Shown: positions 20,269 to 34,843, counted from the stretch's first letter. The stretch is 64,000 bases of DNA from Brachypodius melanocephalos (GCA_013398615.1 VZSR01000680.1:1285852-1349851); one strand, 5' to 3'. The notes: generated from the sequence alone by a model not told the origin. Program-made: numbers and translations.

Positions 20269-23200
20269 AATAATCTAATGATAAACAGCTTAGATGAAGA
20301 TTTCGTTGACCGAGGAGAGTTTGGAGGACCCCTGCATGAAGTGATGTAGGTCTCTTAAAATATGTATATCCTGTTTCTTTCATCTGCAAATGTGTCTGAA
20401 AGAGGGCTGCCTCAGAGGATGTCTGTGAATAAAGTGAAAAGCAAAACCTGGCACACGTAAAGAACAAGTGTGGCAAGGAGTCAGGATTGTCACCTGCCAT
20501 ATGGGCATGCCAAGTAAAGAAATGCAGCAAAGTGTTTCTGCCTTCTTTGCTGTGGGCGAGGCTTAGGACAAATACCTTAATTGGCTTCTCTTCTGTTGCA
20601 TTTGAGTTTTCAAGCATGAAGATTTATTTCTGTATTTATTTATTTGTGTTAGAAAATTATTTCTGAAGCCTGCTGCCCTCACTGTTTACTTGTCTCCTTC
20701 TTTAAGAGAGAGAAAAGCAGGTAAATATGGAGCAAATTCTTATTTTACTGTGATATCATTGGAATTTCCACCCTGGCTGCAGATGGCTTAAGGTCTTGCA
20801 GCCTAATTTTTGGCAGCAAGAGAATGCATCAAAAGACCTCTTTTTTCACATCTACAGCTAATACTTCAATAATCTAAGCAGCTTCTCCCATGTAATTTTG
20901 GGGGTTTTTTGGTTTGTGATGAGCATCATATCCTCAGACTAGCAGAAGGAAAAAAACTAGCAAACCATCCTGTATATTCTACACAAATCTTTCTGAGGCC
21001 AAAGAGATGTGAAGATTAGACACATGTTAGGAATCCCAGTCAGGAACCTGTCTTCATCTTGTGCCCAGGATTGCCTGAAAAGAAATTAAGTGGAACACCA
21101 TAGCTGCTCTCTTCGACTTCATCTTTGCTTGGAATTGTAAATGCAAGCAAATATTTTGCAGTTCCAGTATTTTTGTAGTGACTTGTGTAGATTCCTGAAG
21201 AGGGAGGGGGTTTGATGAAGTAAAAGCCCCGCAGAATTTGAGGTGAGGGTTAAGGAATTACAAGTGATGGAACAAGGTGAGATCTCAGTTAATGCCACAG
21301 TACATGGAGGAAGCTCCAGGAGAGCTGAACCCCTCAATGCATCGTTTTACTGCCCAAAAGGGAAAGGCTCATGTTTATCAAATGAACACCATCCCCTTGG
21401 GCCCTGGACAAAGCCCTGTTGGGCTTACAGACATATTAGTAGCTAATCTTGGAACAAAGTTTGTATTTTTATACTAAGGTTTAATGAGTAGTTTATATTG
21501 GTGTGATGTTCTTGCTTGTGTGTTTTACAGGACCAAGGTGCAAAGCCTGCCCTTAGAAAGATGAAAAGGTCTCTAGTATTTGTACTCTTTCCCCTCAAAT
21601 TATTGACCTCAATTAATGATCAGAAGTTTGTGCCAATAGACAGTAAATTGAACAAAATAAAAATTCTCTGGGTTGAGGCTTTTGCCTCTGATCTTGCTGG
21701 AGGACCTGAATACTCAGATAAAAGAGAAGAACAAAGGGTCAAAAGAAAACGTTTGGACAGGAGATCCTGGGTCCCAGCTAAAGAACAAGAGAGAGCAAGG
21801 AAATGAGGCAAGCATGGTTATAGGCTTTATTACTTTGTGTAGATCATATACTTCTTGGCCAGAGTCAGGAAAAGCACTAGTCTTGCAAGGTTCATGTGGC
21901 ATTTTTGGGTATGTACCTGTGTGATTGCACACATATGTTTATGGCTATAATTAATCCAAAAAGGTAACTAAGCCAGACATAACTGTTGTGTGTCTGGGGC
22001 TGGAGTGTGTGTAGGTCACTGCTGTGCTGGACCTGGGCACTGATGCAAGTGTAGTAGTTCCCTCATTGGTCACCATTTTAGTGGTGGGATACCTCAAAAA
22101 AAGAGATTTTGTCTATCTATGAACTTTTTCAACTTCCAGTCAATGCATTTTGTAGAACTATTTGCTACTAGGTTGATTATCCATTTATCATCACAGGTCT
22201 CATCTGTTGGAGGTTGTTAGATCACTGTCAGGTCTGCTCAAGTGCTTATCTTTTGTGATGGAATGAGGACAGGCTTTCCAGTCCTCAAGTCACACATTTC
22301 ATTCTTACACCTTATTTTGGCCTCTTTGAAATGTGATCACAGGCAGGTAAACTGCTGGCTTATAAATGGGAAAGTGGAAAGTTGAGACACCATGATCTTT
22401 GAGTCTTTTCATTTTTGCTGCTGTATTTAAAATACACAGACTTCAGGAAAAGACAAATTCAATGGCAAAAATTTTCAAAATATTGAAAATTTATATTTTC
22501 AATAGAAATTAGACTAGAAATACCCATGGTTCTTAGACTTGTGTCATACAATGCAGGTATGTTTTCCTAAGAAGATTTTTAGAAGTGCATAGGTTTTTTC
22601 CTACAAGGGCAAGGAGCTATCTTGGGTCTATTTAGTGCGTTAAAATTTCCTGGTCCTCCATAGCACTTTAGCTGAATGTTTTCAGGAAAGTTTAATCAAA
22701 TTGGCTGCTTTTGGCATGAAAAGTCAGTTTTTTGAGTCATCTGTTCCTCACCAGGAAATGCAGCCTCCCTTACTCACTAGCTGCATAGGCAGCATAAGCA
22801 TTACTCCAAATAGGGAGGCAGCTTAAGCTGAATGCTTGAGGAAGCTGGTGTGAATTTTCCTTTCTGGATATGGCTGCATGGAATGGTGCAGTGCTGTGAA
22901 AAAATACTCTTTTTTCAATGCAGAGTCCCACTGAAGTCAGTGGGTTTGTATTTGCAGACTGTTTGAAATATCAAGTCCACAGCTTTAGCTGTTAAAAACA
23001 TGGATATTCACTATAGCCTAGGTTGAAGCAAGATTAATATTTTTATATGTGCACAATAATGCAGCTGGACTTCATTATTCTGAATTCTTCTACATGTACA
23101 CATTTCTCTGTCAATGTGAACTACAACAGAAACCCACTGGAGCAACTGCAGAGCATGAAAATATTAGAAATACGTCAAACAATACATTTCTGTCCTAAAG

Positions 23201-24652
23201 CTCTAATACATTATGTGGTGTGTATTTGGAAAATGAGGTATTGTGATTTACAGCCTATCCTGCTTAAGTTAAATTGCTGTGACAAGGAAGAAAAGAACTG
23301 AGAATAAAGAATTAAAATTGGCTTTTCTGAAGTTCTTCTGAGCTGGAATGAGTATCAGCAATATGATACCTGGAGCAGGGAGCTGCCAGGATCTGCCTTA
23401 CTGGAGTAGAGGAACTTCACAAAAAATCTCTCATGAATGTCACAAAAGTTGCATTTACTATTTTGGTACATTGTCATAATTGTGTCTTAGATGCAAAAAT
23501 CTTATTTGTTCTCTCTATTTCCTCTGCAGAGTCACTGTGGTGGGAGTAGGATCAGGCACTCGTTAAATATTTTGTTCTGTGCTCTGTCTGTCTGCACTTC
23601 CCTCTCTCGTGCTCCCTTTAATCTTTCTAAGCGATTTTCTGGGGTGACTGAAATGATCCTTTGAAGCAACCAGCTTTGACGTTTCGAAAAAAGACTTGAA
23701 AAACAAAAAAATGCTCTAATTAAGGAAAACATCAGTTAAAGCTGAAGAAGAAATCTAAGATTTTGATCAGTTCTTTCATGTATGCCTGACAACTGCACAG
23801 CATTAGCAGAGGGGCTCATTAGAGGATGCTTACCCAAAGTCCAGATGAAGGAGCAGAAAGTGAGTGATATGCAAGGAGGAATAGTGAGTGATATGTGGAG
23901 GAAAATTAAATACTTGCATTCACAGGTTGTGATCTACTGCCCAAGTAGCTCAGGAAAAGACAACTTTTGTTTACAGTGGGGCTATTTAACTCTGTTTCAG
24001 AAGTGAAAATGGGCTCAGAAGGGTGTGTATGTTCTCCACTGATGGTTTCACTGAAAATCAAATCCTCTGAGTCCCAGTGCTTGCCCATGGGAGTGCTTAA
24101 TTGTACCTGCGTGACTTAATGAATGTATGGCAAGATTGAGAAAGGTTTTTCAAGGCTATTTTCTTCTTTGTTCAAGTGTTTTGCTCTTCCCCAGTGTTAT
24201 CCCAGTCGCAGGGGCTAACACTGATACCTTGATGCTCACAGTGTAGCAGGTTGAGGGAGTTCTGAGAGTACAAACTTCACCTTGAGTCTCCGTGTTTTGT
24301 GGCCACCTGCTGCAAAGTGCTGAATTTGGATGTTGTGAGAGCTGAGTCAGCCCTTCTGCACTCAGGATTCCCCCAGGTGATTGTTCCAGCTGTAATGCCA
24401 TTGTGGATAAGCAGTTTCTTTTTATTATGAAAATTATGCACGTTGTAATGAGATTCTGGGAAGGGTCTCTGCAGGGCTGGGGAGGATATCAGGGGGCAGC
24501 AGTGCCTCAGCCACACAGCTCACAGAATCCATAACAGTATTGAGATACAGCTAAAAAATGAATAATTGTATCATGCCCACACAGCCCTTTGAAAAGAAAA
24601 AGCTGTTGAACTGGAATTATATAAATCACTTGCATTGTTTTACTCACTTTCC

Positions 24653-24673
24653 TTTTTTTTTTTTTTTTTTTTT
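24653..24673. repeat. Poly-T run (21)
   Basis: Twenty-one thymines. The right flank read as minus strand has no recognised processed-gene sequence, so a retropseudogene tail is not supported. Confidence 0.9.
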
Positions 24674-27521
24674 GCTGAGTGAGGAATAATTTTCTACAGT
24701 GAGGTTGTGTGCTGCTGAGGCTTTTCACAGATACTTTCTTAATTAATTTAGTGGTTTTGGGTGAAAATGCTAGCAAGATGGGTGGAACTCACAGAAGCCC
24801 CTGGTTTCAGCCAATTTTGGATATGTCCACTTCCCAGAATGAATGGTCTTCATTTAGTTATAGGGTTTCTTGCTCTGGGCCTGTAGAAAGTTAATTAACT
24901 GCATTTTTAAAAATACAACCACAAGCCCTCCTACTGCAAAGCTGCACACCCACAGGAGGCACAGTGGATTAAATGAGCACAGAGGCAGAAGGTGACAGCA
25001 CTTTGGTAGTCCCAGGAGTTTATTGCCTGCATTTATAATGTGCCTGTGCAGGAGAAATAAATTTCGGGAAGTGATGGAGTGAAGACTTTTCCTGCAAGAT
25101 CCATAGGCTTTATCCTTCAGTGTCTGTTTGTCAGCAAACACCATCCCAGGGAACTGGGCAGCTTTTGCCTGCTTCAGGTGCTTCCCTTCAGAGGTTGCTG
25201 CCCTTGCCTGGCTCACACGTGGTTGTAACACACTCTGTAATGGACTGCAGAAGGAGCCTCCTCAGTGTAGAAAGACTCTTGACTCTTGGGGGAGCTTTGG
25301 TGGGTTCTGGTGTCTTCCTGCTCCTTCAAGGGTAGAAATTGCACTGCTGGGGCTGAGCAACAACCTTTTCCCCTGGGCAGAAAGATCTTTTTATGGACTG
25401 TGGTTTTCTCTGAGGACAACGGATGAGACAATTCCTGACTACTCTGGTCATCAGTGCTTGTGCAAGTGAAACAGCTTCTACCCACTTTGCAGTTATCATG
25501 GTGGTGCTCCAGAGATCTCCACGGTATAGCCGAGACGTGGATGCCCGTGTGGCAATTATTTTCTCTTGCACAAGTACAGCATAAGTTAAATAATGGCACT
25601 TTCTGGAAAAAAAAATGAGCTCTGGAGTACTGAAATCCTGAACTGCTAGCAGAACAAGGAAGAGACTGTTCTTTACTTCTTCAGTCATCAGGCTTTTGCT
25701 GGCAATTATTTTGGCAGGCATAGGACTCACACACACACAATGACTGACCATACATTTATGCAGCCTCCTGAAAAAATGAGGATTGTGCTGGTGTGTGATT
25801 GTGCAGCCCTATCTAATGCCCACCACGACAGAAAATAAGATCTAATAGAGTAAGTCTAGTTTTAGTTCTACAGCACACTCCCAGAACATTTACTGGCAGC
25901 AGATACGGTGATACCATTTTAAAGCTGACTCCTTTGATATCTTCCATGAGATCTGAAAAAGAAGCCTGTTCTCAAGAGATACTTGTTGGGGCTTTTTGGC
26001 TGAAGCATCTTCCCAATCTTTTGACAAATTCAATGTCTCAACACTTTGAATCTAACACCCACCACCCCTAAAATACTGTCAAAGCAAGTGGCTTTCTTTA
26101 GAAATGCCCTTTCTCCAAGTTTGGGATGCTGCAAATTCCTCTTCAGATGCATTAAGTCTAGCTTGTGGGAGGATCTGATGATGTCCTCTCTTTCTATCTT
26201 CATCTGTAGCATATCATTTGTTCCTGGCCTGTAGCCTTGATGGCTGATCCCTTCTGCACACACCCCTCTGGCCTGCCTATGGCTATTAATGAGGCTGGAA
26301 AGTGAATTTCTTGGTGCTGCTGCTGCTCCTGGGAGCTGCCACAAGCACAGGCTGGAAGGTCAAGCCATGTCACTGGATCATGGGGTGATCAGAGAGTAAC
26401 AAATATTATTGCCACCTGCTGACTAAGAGTGACAGTTCTGTGTGACAGACAGTATGCATTCTGATCATCCTTGCTTTGTAGATTATCTCCCTGTAAGAGG
26501 AGAGTGGGTGGGTAAAGAGGTCTCTGAAAAAAGAGAGGATGCTCCTTCCCTTAGGGAGCAATTGAATCTGGCCAAGGGAGAGAGATATATGGATCCTGGG
26601 GTAAAGCAGAGGAAGCAGCAGCAGCAAAGCAGCAATTTGCAGCACAGTGGGGAAATGAAAGGCTGCTGAGCAAAGCTGTGAGCACACTCCAAGCTCTGCT
26701 TATGTAAGAGAAAATGTCTTAGAGAGCTGAGTGTGCATAGCTGCAACCCAGCAAAAAAACCTAAAAGACAGGTTAAGTGCAATGGTCTGCTTTTCTAGGA
26801 CACAATGCACAGGGAGAGATTTGCTTATAAACCTCTTAAATTATCCCTCTGTCCAAGTGACCCCTAGACACTTGTCATCATCTGATCTAAAAAGTCAGCA
26901 AGTCAGGTTTTTGGTGTAGGGAAGACTAAATTTGAACACCTTCTAGCTTGTCTTTGAGGAGCTCCCTGTGAAAGAGAAGGTGAATGGATTTGTATAAAAG
27001 CTTGGTCTAGTGTGGAATGCAATCACACAATCTGGTGATTTTCATAAAATGAATTAGCAATCTGACCGGATCGACAATAATTTTTAATAGTAAATGACAC
27101 TTTTTTCTCATGTTACCAAATTTTTTGGAAAATCGTGAGACTGAATCATCAGCTCACTATAAAGATAAGGTGCATTTCCATCCTCTGTGCCTGGTCTCTG
27201 CAGATCTGCTCTGAGGGCCTTGATCTTTGCACAGCAGTTGACACCTCCTCCATCACGGTATTGTACACCTCAGACACTGAGAATCTGCCTCCCCAAAATG
27301 TTCCTTCTCATTTTGCATTATTTTGGGGTAGGTAATGCTTTCCTCTGTCCTGAGGGGTAGAGGGCACTGGCAAGTGCCTGGAGAAGTGGTCACATTAAGT
27401 GTGTGAACCTTTCCTTGTATGGCTTTTCTCCTCTTCATTTCTATTCCACTGGCATCTCTTGGGGCACAAATTGTTTTGTGAGAAAGAATCATAGTAAAGG
27501 AAAAATAGGTGATTCCCACAG

Positions 27522-27582
27522 AAAAAAAAAAAAAAAACAAACCCAAAAACAAAAACAAAAAAACCAACAAAACAAACACATT
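27522..27582. repeat. A-rich tract with CAAAA-type units
   Basis: Sixteen adenines are followed by AAAC/AAAAAC-type units to about 27582, with no T in this span. It resembles an aged A tail that has drifted, but no source sequence is recognised to its left. Confidence 0.85.
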
Positions 27583-29796
27583 AATAGTACACAGCTGAAC
27601 TTGAAAAATGTTATACAAATCACTTTGAAACACTTCAGTGGATCTGTAGCTGTTCTAACCAGTCTTCCACACCATGGAATCTTCCCCTACATATTACTCA
27701 TTAAACAAAGGTATTTATTAGAGCAGCATGGGGCATAGATAACATCTCTAGTGCAGAGGAAAGAAGCTCAAACGAGTCTTTAGAACACACCTTGTTTTTG
27801 TGTGAATGGCAGGTACAACATATGCCTGAGGCATAGGTGCAGAATTCCCAACATGGGAGCAGGTAGGAGCCAGCAAATGCCCTACATTTGCTCCCACCCA
27901 CCTCATTCATCCCTGCCTGTTGCTCTTGGGATGCTTTTCTACCTCACTTTTCTTGGATGCTCCATGCAGCAAGCTTCCAGCTGCTCCTCGAGGGCAGCTT
28001 TTAAAATCAGTACTTTTCACTTCTTTCCTTGGGGGCTCTCAAGTGTCTCTGATTTTCAGGGGTCCACCCAAATGTACAAACACAAAAGCAGGTGGGTTTA
28101 CATTCAGCATGTAGGAGGCTGCAGAGTCACTTGGAAGATGTTTCAATTGCAAAGCTAAAAGGAGGTTGAAAAACCCAGTTTAGATAAGAGCAGGAAGGTT
28201 GTAATTGTAATCTTGTATGTTTTGGTTGCTGGATAATGGTCATATTGGAGCAAAGCCCTCCTCCAAAGAAATCAAATTACACAGACAGCATTTCTGATGA
28301 CACACAGGCCTTTCGTTCAGTTATTTGGACAGGTTGTTCATTTTTCTGTACTGACAAGCATTTTTCTCTTTTAAATTTCATCGAACTATCTGTCCTCAGG
28401 ATATCAGCACAAAAACCCACCATAATGCAGGTACCTTGCTCCACAATGAAGGATGTTTCTCTCACACAGAGCTCTTCTTTGCAGATGTTTTGACCAGGAA
28501 GCTGAGTTGCTCATGATGGAAAATTGTCCTTCAATCAGGAATGCTACATTCCTATCTATATATGTACTTATCTGCATGGATATGAGTTAGCCTTTTGAAA
28601 ATATAAAACTTACACACTTTGGCTCTTGATGGAGTATTAAGCTACCTACTGACATTCGGTTTTGTACGTCTTCCGAAGTCTTCAGCTGTTTCCTAAAGGA
28701 AGAAATGCTCATGAACAGCTGGAATTTTCTCAATCTTCCATTATTGCTCCTCTCCCTCACAGAGAGTTGTTCAAAGGTGTCTGTGCTGATGCTTCACTGC
28801 TTTATGGAGCCAGTAGAGCCCAGCAGCTTAAGCTCAAAAACCTAACCTTCAAATATATAAGATTTGTATTTGCTGTTGGAGAAAGGTCAGCTACAAGGTG
28901 CTGCTGCAAACAAGTGTTAGCCAAAGGATAAATGAGGTAGAACAGATCTGAACAGTTCTGGGCAGCCAGTAATTATGGGAGGAACATCTCTGGATACAAT
29001 GAGAGATCAAACACTATTTTTTTTTTTTTAATTTGGAAAAAGTAGTGGCTGTTCAAAGACAAATAGGATATGCTGTTGAAGTCTTGGAGAAATTTCATAT
29101 CTTTTATGGTAATTTTTTGAAAGAATTGTTTCAACAAACAGCAAATATGTAAAGATTTATGATTTTATTGCTTTTAGTCTAGCATCAGAGTCATAATGTT
29201 ATTTAAGGTCATTTTGGTGAATGGATTTTAAAGATGATATTATCATTCCCTACACCATTACTAGTGTGCTGCTATTAATATTTAAAATCTACTATATGGG
29301 GCTACTGTAAGTTTGTTCTTCAGGGTATTAAAAACAGTACTCAAAAAAGAAAACAGACTCCCTTAAGGAAGAGCCTCAGCAGCAATAAACAAATTGTTCA
29401 AAAAATATAAAACATAAAATATTAAAATTAAAGTATTTTTGTAGAAAATCCCTGCAAATGATACCTGTGGGGTCTTTAGCTGAAGAGACCATTAGGACTT
29501 AAACTTTTAATGATATAAGGTGTAAGAATCCCTTTTTGCAATCAGAGAAATGCACCCAACACTGGCATGAAACGTGGCAACCCCTTAGTAGCAAGGCCAA
29601 CAGCAGTCCAAATTTATTAATCACTTAAAATCTTAGAAAAATGCCCAGAGAAACCTTATAACCAATTCCCTGGACCTGAGTAAGTGACTGATTTGGAAGG
29701 GCTTGACAAGAAACTACCTGCATCAGTATACGCAGCAGAGCACTGCAGAAACAGCTTTTACCTCCTGCAAGACTTCAAAATTCAAATTATTACCTT

Positions 29797-29871
29797 TTGT
29801 TTGTTTTGATTTGGTTTCTTTTGTTGGTTTTTGTTCGGTTGGTTGGTTTTGGTTTGTTCGCTTGTTTTTGT
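29797..29871. repeat. T/G-rich low-complexity tract
   Basis: About 75 bases made almost wholly of TTTG, GGTT and TTTTG units, including two adjacent GGTT pairs near 29840. It is simple sequence and its opposite strand is A/C rich. Confidence 0.85.
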
Positions 29872-32800
29872 TAGAGCTGCTCTGCTTTTAAGGAGTTCAT
29901 GAGGAAGTGTCCTGGCTGACAGAATCTCAATACCTGCTGACCAGGGAGAGGGATGCAGTCCGGTGTGGAACATGAGGGAGGTTTGAGGAATGAAAGGACA
30001 AGGGGGCAGTGGTGTGTGCAGCCCTATTGCAGAGTGAGGAAAAGTGACCCTCTCTCCACAGGCTCTGCCAGTGTGGGTGGGAATGGGGTGAGAGGGCAGC
30101 AAAAGCTTCTTTGGCAGAGTCCTGCTGCTGGTGGATCTTGTGCTAGGGACAGACAGGATTCACCTTGTCACTGTGCAGTTTTCTCATGTCCAACAGGAAG
30201 CTCATGGGGCAACAGCCTGTTTCTTTGCCCAGTTCATAGCGAACAATTCACACCAAAATTAATAGTTGCAAAGAAAAGACTGAGATGGATCCTCCCTCAA
30301 ACAGCCAGTCACTGCTGTAGTTTTGTTCCTACAGATGCTGTGTGAATTTGCTGCCTGCAAATTCAGCATTGAATCAAAGCAGCACTTTGGGTCCCTGGCA
30401 TTCTGTACAAGCATTTTCAGCCCTCAGGTGCATTGATTATTCTCAAGGCAGACTCACTGACTGGGATCAAAAATTTCGGATCTTCCTAATGAATGCTTCA
30501 CTCAAAAATTACCCAATCCTGGTTAGTTTACAAGACAAGATGGAACACAGGAGGATCTCTCTCCCTGCTGGTTCACCGTCAGCTCCTGTCTGGTGTGGTG
30601 GGTTTGTGGCTGTGGGCCCCTGCCAGATTTCACTGAGTGGGTGAAGCAGTGCTATGTGCAAAAAGAACAGAGATCCCAACCAGCACCTCTGAAGAGTACT
30701 ACAGTGCTGTTACAAGGAGTTTTGCTCAAGCTGACACTGCCCTGAATTGCTGGGTTTTGAAATGTCAGCTGAACCGCAGTTCCTTTTCCCTTTCTGCTGA
30801 CTGTCAAGTTGAAACTTCTGGCTTATTTCATATATTCTCCAATGATGGCCAAAACAACTCCAAAATAAAAGGTGGTTGGAGTGTTCAAACCTGTTTGTGC
30901 TGAACCCGAGGTGGCAGCCATCTAGTGCTGTACTTATGCTTAACTTACCAGGACACCTGGAGATACCTTGATGCTGGAAAGTTCTTGGTCCTCTGAGAAG
31001 CAATAGGAGATGTGATATAGGATGTTTCAGACACATCAGTGGTACATCACTGATTTGCTACACACCCTTCAGCAACCCATACCACCTCTTTTGTTGTAAG
31101 CAAGCTTATATGTATTTTGATGTTTTAGCTATTGCAGCTATTTTGCAAAATAATTATCATGCTATGACAGAGCAAATTAATTACCACTAGTGAAGCATTT
31201 GGTAGTCTTGTGTAAAAGACACTACAGAAAAACAAATCATTATCCCTTTGCCAATCAAAATTCCACTCCATTCCTAAATACTTGTATTATCTTTGGCTGT
31301 TAGCAAAAACCAAGACAGAGCTGCCTGGAGGCATCCTTAATCAGAGATTTTTCCTTTTCAGATGAAAAAAAAAGACTTCTATAGTGAACATTTTCACTAG
31401 CCAAGAAACAATAGAGAGCCTTCCATACTAAGGTGGTAATCACTTTGTGGCTAGAGAAGGGAAGAAGCCTGAGACAAGCATCCAACTTCTAAGCCATTCA
31501 GGCTATGGAGGAAACCAAAGGCCTACAGCTCCATTAAGAACTAGAAGTTAGAGGTTTTTATCTCAGTTGTCTTACAGTTGAGGAAAATATTTAATCACTT
31601 ATTTCCACCTTGGTTGTCTTGTGGATTCCCTTTTCCACTCGTGACTGTAGCTTTGTGCTACAAGCCCAATTTAAAATGTCGTGATTATCATGATATCCCT
31701 TGAGCTTCCCATCTTCAACTTCCCTGACAACAATCCCCAGAAGCAACAGCAAGGACATGTAGAACAAGTGTGCACACAAACACTGTAACCGTGTCCAATA
31801 AAGTAAACCTGGCCTTATATTAATTTTAACCAGCTGGTGAACCCTGAGCTGTCTCTGCTCTTACTTCAAGAGTTTTTTAAAAAATGACTGGTTTTGAATT
31901 TTTGTTCTTGCAGATGGAGGGAAATATCTGCCTCCAGTAATACCTGTGGGATGAAGTTGCTGGAGTAGACATGGTAGCATGGCTTAATCAAGGCCTCTCT
32001 GGCAGTCATGTTCTTCCACAGTGTGAGATGGCACTTTTCCACAGCCTTTACCCAGGATCAGGACATCAGCCTTTTCCAGTTAACTCATCCTTCCTGCAGC
32101 TCTGTGGTTTCCTGTGCTTGTTCTGGTGTGAATTTCCTTCCATTCACTACTTTGTTATGCAGATTTTACTTCAGGAGGCAAGAGGCTTGCTTTGTTTTGG
32201 TAACTGGGAACTGCTGAGGACACAAAAATGCACTACCAGCTATTACCCTTCATTTCCCAAAGCTCTACAGAGTCTTTCTGCTGCCATAGCTGGGAGATCT
32301 GAAAAATATGCACCTCACTACATGAGGCACCAGGAAACATTTTCTTAAAATTAACTTTACTAATCTCCTGTCTCCTTGGCAGCCTGAGATTCTGAGCACC
32401 AAGGTCTCCAACAATGCATGGATGACCGTGTTTCTTAAAGCCCTGCCTTGAGCTTGGCAGCCCAGCCCAGCATGATTTCTACAGATGTTCTCACTTCTCA
32501 CTTTGGACTTTACTGCTGCCACTCAGGCTGCCCTGGTCATTAACACGGTTGGCAGGGGAAGAATTAAAGATTGGTACCTATGTACAGATCACACTCCACT
32601 AGGCAGTTTTGCTGTCCTTGGAACTGGGGCTGACTACAGTCGTAGCACTCCTAGTTTGCTTCCTGATGCTCTTATATCTGTGTGGAACTGACAGGGAGCA
32701 ATAAAATCGGTTGATGCTTTCTCTGAACTATTTTCTCCGCGTTAGAACTGTTTCCAGTGTAGCTCTGCCGTACTAAACTCTGCCCATCCATCATCTCTTG

Positions 32801-33391
32801 CACTTACACTAGCAAGAAGTGTAAGTATGCAGATTAGACCCAAGCAGGAAGATGTAGCTAGTGATGAGTTTTCTTCTAATGCAGCTGGATTCATTTGCCT
32901 GGTAGCAAAGTATTCTGACTGGTGTGACTCCATCTGGCACCGAGATTTATTTGAATTCTTTGGTGTTTTTTTCCTGATGTGAAGACTAAATATTTCTTGC
33001 ACCAAGATACCATATTGGAGTGGTATTTCACCTACCTAGCATAATCATAAATTAATCCAGTGAGGCTCTGATCCCATAAGAGGTTCCTAACAGAAGTTTA
33101 GTGCCCATGCCAGTTTTGATGGAAGCCAGCTGAGCTGTGAAGTACAGGGCTCATTCAGCTCTAGCTGTGATCCTGTAGTCATCACTGATGTTCACTGCAA
33201 GTATCAATTTCTCTTGGATTTTTGTTTACTTTTGGAAAACTTCCAGAGAGAATGTAACATGTGCATTTTTTCTTTGTTGAAAAAACAAATGAATATATTT
33301 GGAGCTTCTGATGACAAATTCAGATACCCATTCCTACCAAAAAATATGGCCCAATAGTGATTCTGTAACACTTAGATCAAAGACCCAACTC

Positions 33392-33432
33392 AGGTTCCTT
33401 TGCATGATACACAATTGTGTTTTAATAATTTG
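33392..33432 (+). repeat. 41-bp element, copy A (matches 35937-35977)
   Basis: This segment matches 35937-35977 in the same orientation at 39 of 41 positions, with no gaps. Both copies contain the perfect palindrome ACACAATTGTGT (33409-33420 here). The sequence on either side of the two copies does not match. It may be a dispersed repeat remnant or a duplicated regulatory element. Confidence 0.85.
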
Positions 33433-33522
33433 GTTTAGATTCTATAAAAAAGAGACATCTTAAAAGAAAACAGACAGTGACGAAAATGTGTTTGTCCTAG
33501 GCCTAGGAATCTACTGTTTGGG

Positions 33523-33553
<31 letters not shown>
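33523..33553. repeat. Poly-A run (31)
   Basis: Thirty-one uninterrupted adenines, the longest pure homopolymer in the window, about 0.85 kb upstream of the CpG island. No retroposed gene is recognised before it. Confidence 0.92.
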
Positions 33554-33556
<3 letters not shown>

Positions 33557-34443
33557 ATATTTGGAGAAGAAACTGCTCCTCAATTCTAAGACTAACTCTT
33601 CCTTGCATTCAGGGACAAGGCAACCAGGGAAATTCCTCTGAAGATTTGTAAGGGCAAAGTTGTCTTCTTCAGATTTCTGGGTCACTTAAGCTGATGAAAA
33701 ATCATGGCTTACTTTTATGCTGGATTGTAGCTTTATGGCATTCTTGGAATACTTTGTCACAAACTTGGTTGTTTCACCATTTAATCATGAAAGACGTCAT
33801 GAATTTGGCTGGTATATATGATGACCCAATAAGAACTCATACACTGCTGCTGTTTCCTCTGCAGTCAGGAAATAGACAACCACTGCTTTTAAAGTGTAAT
33901 AATTTGCCCTGAGCATTGCCAAAGAGGACTCCTTTACATGATCCTTACTTCTCCTCTATTAGATTCCTTCATATACCATCACCATTTAAAGTCATTCTAG
34001 TTGGGATGCAAACTGAATCAAATTGTTACAGTAAGTGGTGATGTCCAGCTTCCACTGGAAGACTGGGAAGGACAGGCAGTCCCTAAGACTATGTAGGTTG
34101 AAACCTACGGTGCTGTGGGATAGTGGCATTAACACACAAACACAGCTGTCATTTGAACTTGCTTCTTGGCACTGTCATTCCCTCAAGCAGGCCAGCTGAA
34201 AGCAGGTATGAGACCAGATACCACAACTAAGCTATGATTGATGGGGCTGAAAGTCAAGGTGGAATTGATTTTATAAAACTTCCTTTGGTTTAAACCCTTG
34301 CAAGTCTAAAATCCCGTAACTCAAATCAAAGCTACCCCTTCCAGCCCTGCCGAAACCACCACTTTTGGATGATAGAGGGGCAGTGAAGCACGCTCCGGCA
34401 GTCCCACGCTGCACTATCGGGAAACCCTCGCCGGGATCGCTGC

Positions 34444-34636
34444 ACACCCGGGTCAGTGTGCCAGTGGAAGAAGGTGTGATGCTTTCTGGTGACCTTCCAG
34501 CACTGGAGCACCTGGAGCAGCATCACTTCTCCTTGACACCCGGGTCAGTGTGCCAAGGGAAGAAGGTGTGATGCTTCCTAGTGGCCTTCCAGCTCCTCCA
34601 GCACTGGAGCACCTGGAGCAGCATCACTTCTCCTTG
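34444..34636 (+). repeat. Two-copy tandem repeat, 92 and 101 bp units
   Basis: ACACCCGGGTCAGTGTGCCA starts at 34444 and again at 34536, and each copy runs through a shared gaagaaggtgtgatgctt segment and ends in catcacttctccttgac. A third unit appears to begin at 34637 (ACACGCG) but stops at once. The second copy is 9 bases longer owing to an extra agctcctcc-type insert before 'agcactggagc'. The copies are otherwise nearly identical, so the duplication is recent or homogenised. It sits at the upstream edge of the CpG island. Confidence 0.95.
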
Positions 34637-34843
34637 ACACGCGTGAATGCGCTGCTGCCTGCACCTTTCCTGTAGGCACGAAGTGTCTGTGTCGCTGCCT
34701 GGCCGCTACTCCCTTGTTTCTCTGTGGCTGCAGCAGGGAAGGGGCCGGGCATTGGCCGGGCTCGTTCCGCAGGACAAACCGGGGGTCGCACCACAAGCTC
34801 AGCGGTGCCTGGCCGGCTGTGGCACACGTCCCACTCCGGGGCT

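Larger units (their letters stand above)
13048..34386. other. Long non-coding stretch, repeat-poor
   Basis: In more than 21 kb I find no exon, RNA gene or transposon copy I can name. Contents that can be pointed to are a TAAT cluster at 15816-15860, homopolymers at 19542, 24653, 27522 and 33523, a TTTGT repeat at 20236, a T/G-rich tract at 29797, and one copy of a 41-bp duplicated element at 33392. Open frames are short and overlap on both strands, as expected by chance. It could be intergenic DNA or introns of a gene whose exons lie elsewhere. Confidence 0.5.

Noticed and set aside
24507..24776. Processed pseudogene with A tail on the minus strand at the T21 run
   Set aside because: The sequence that would precede the tail shows no recognisable gene, so only the homopolymer is reported.
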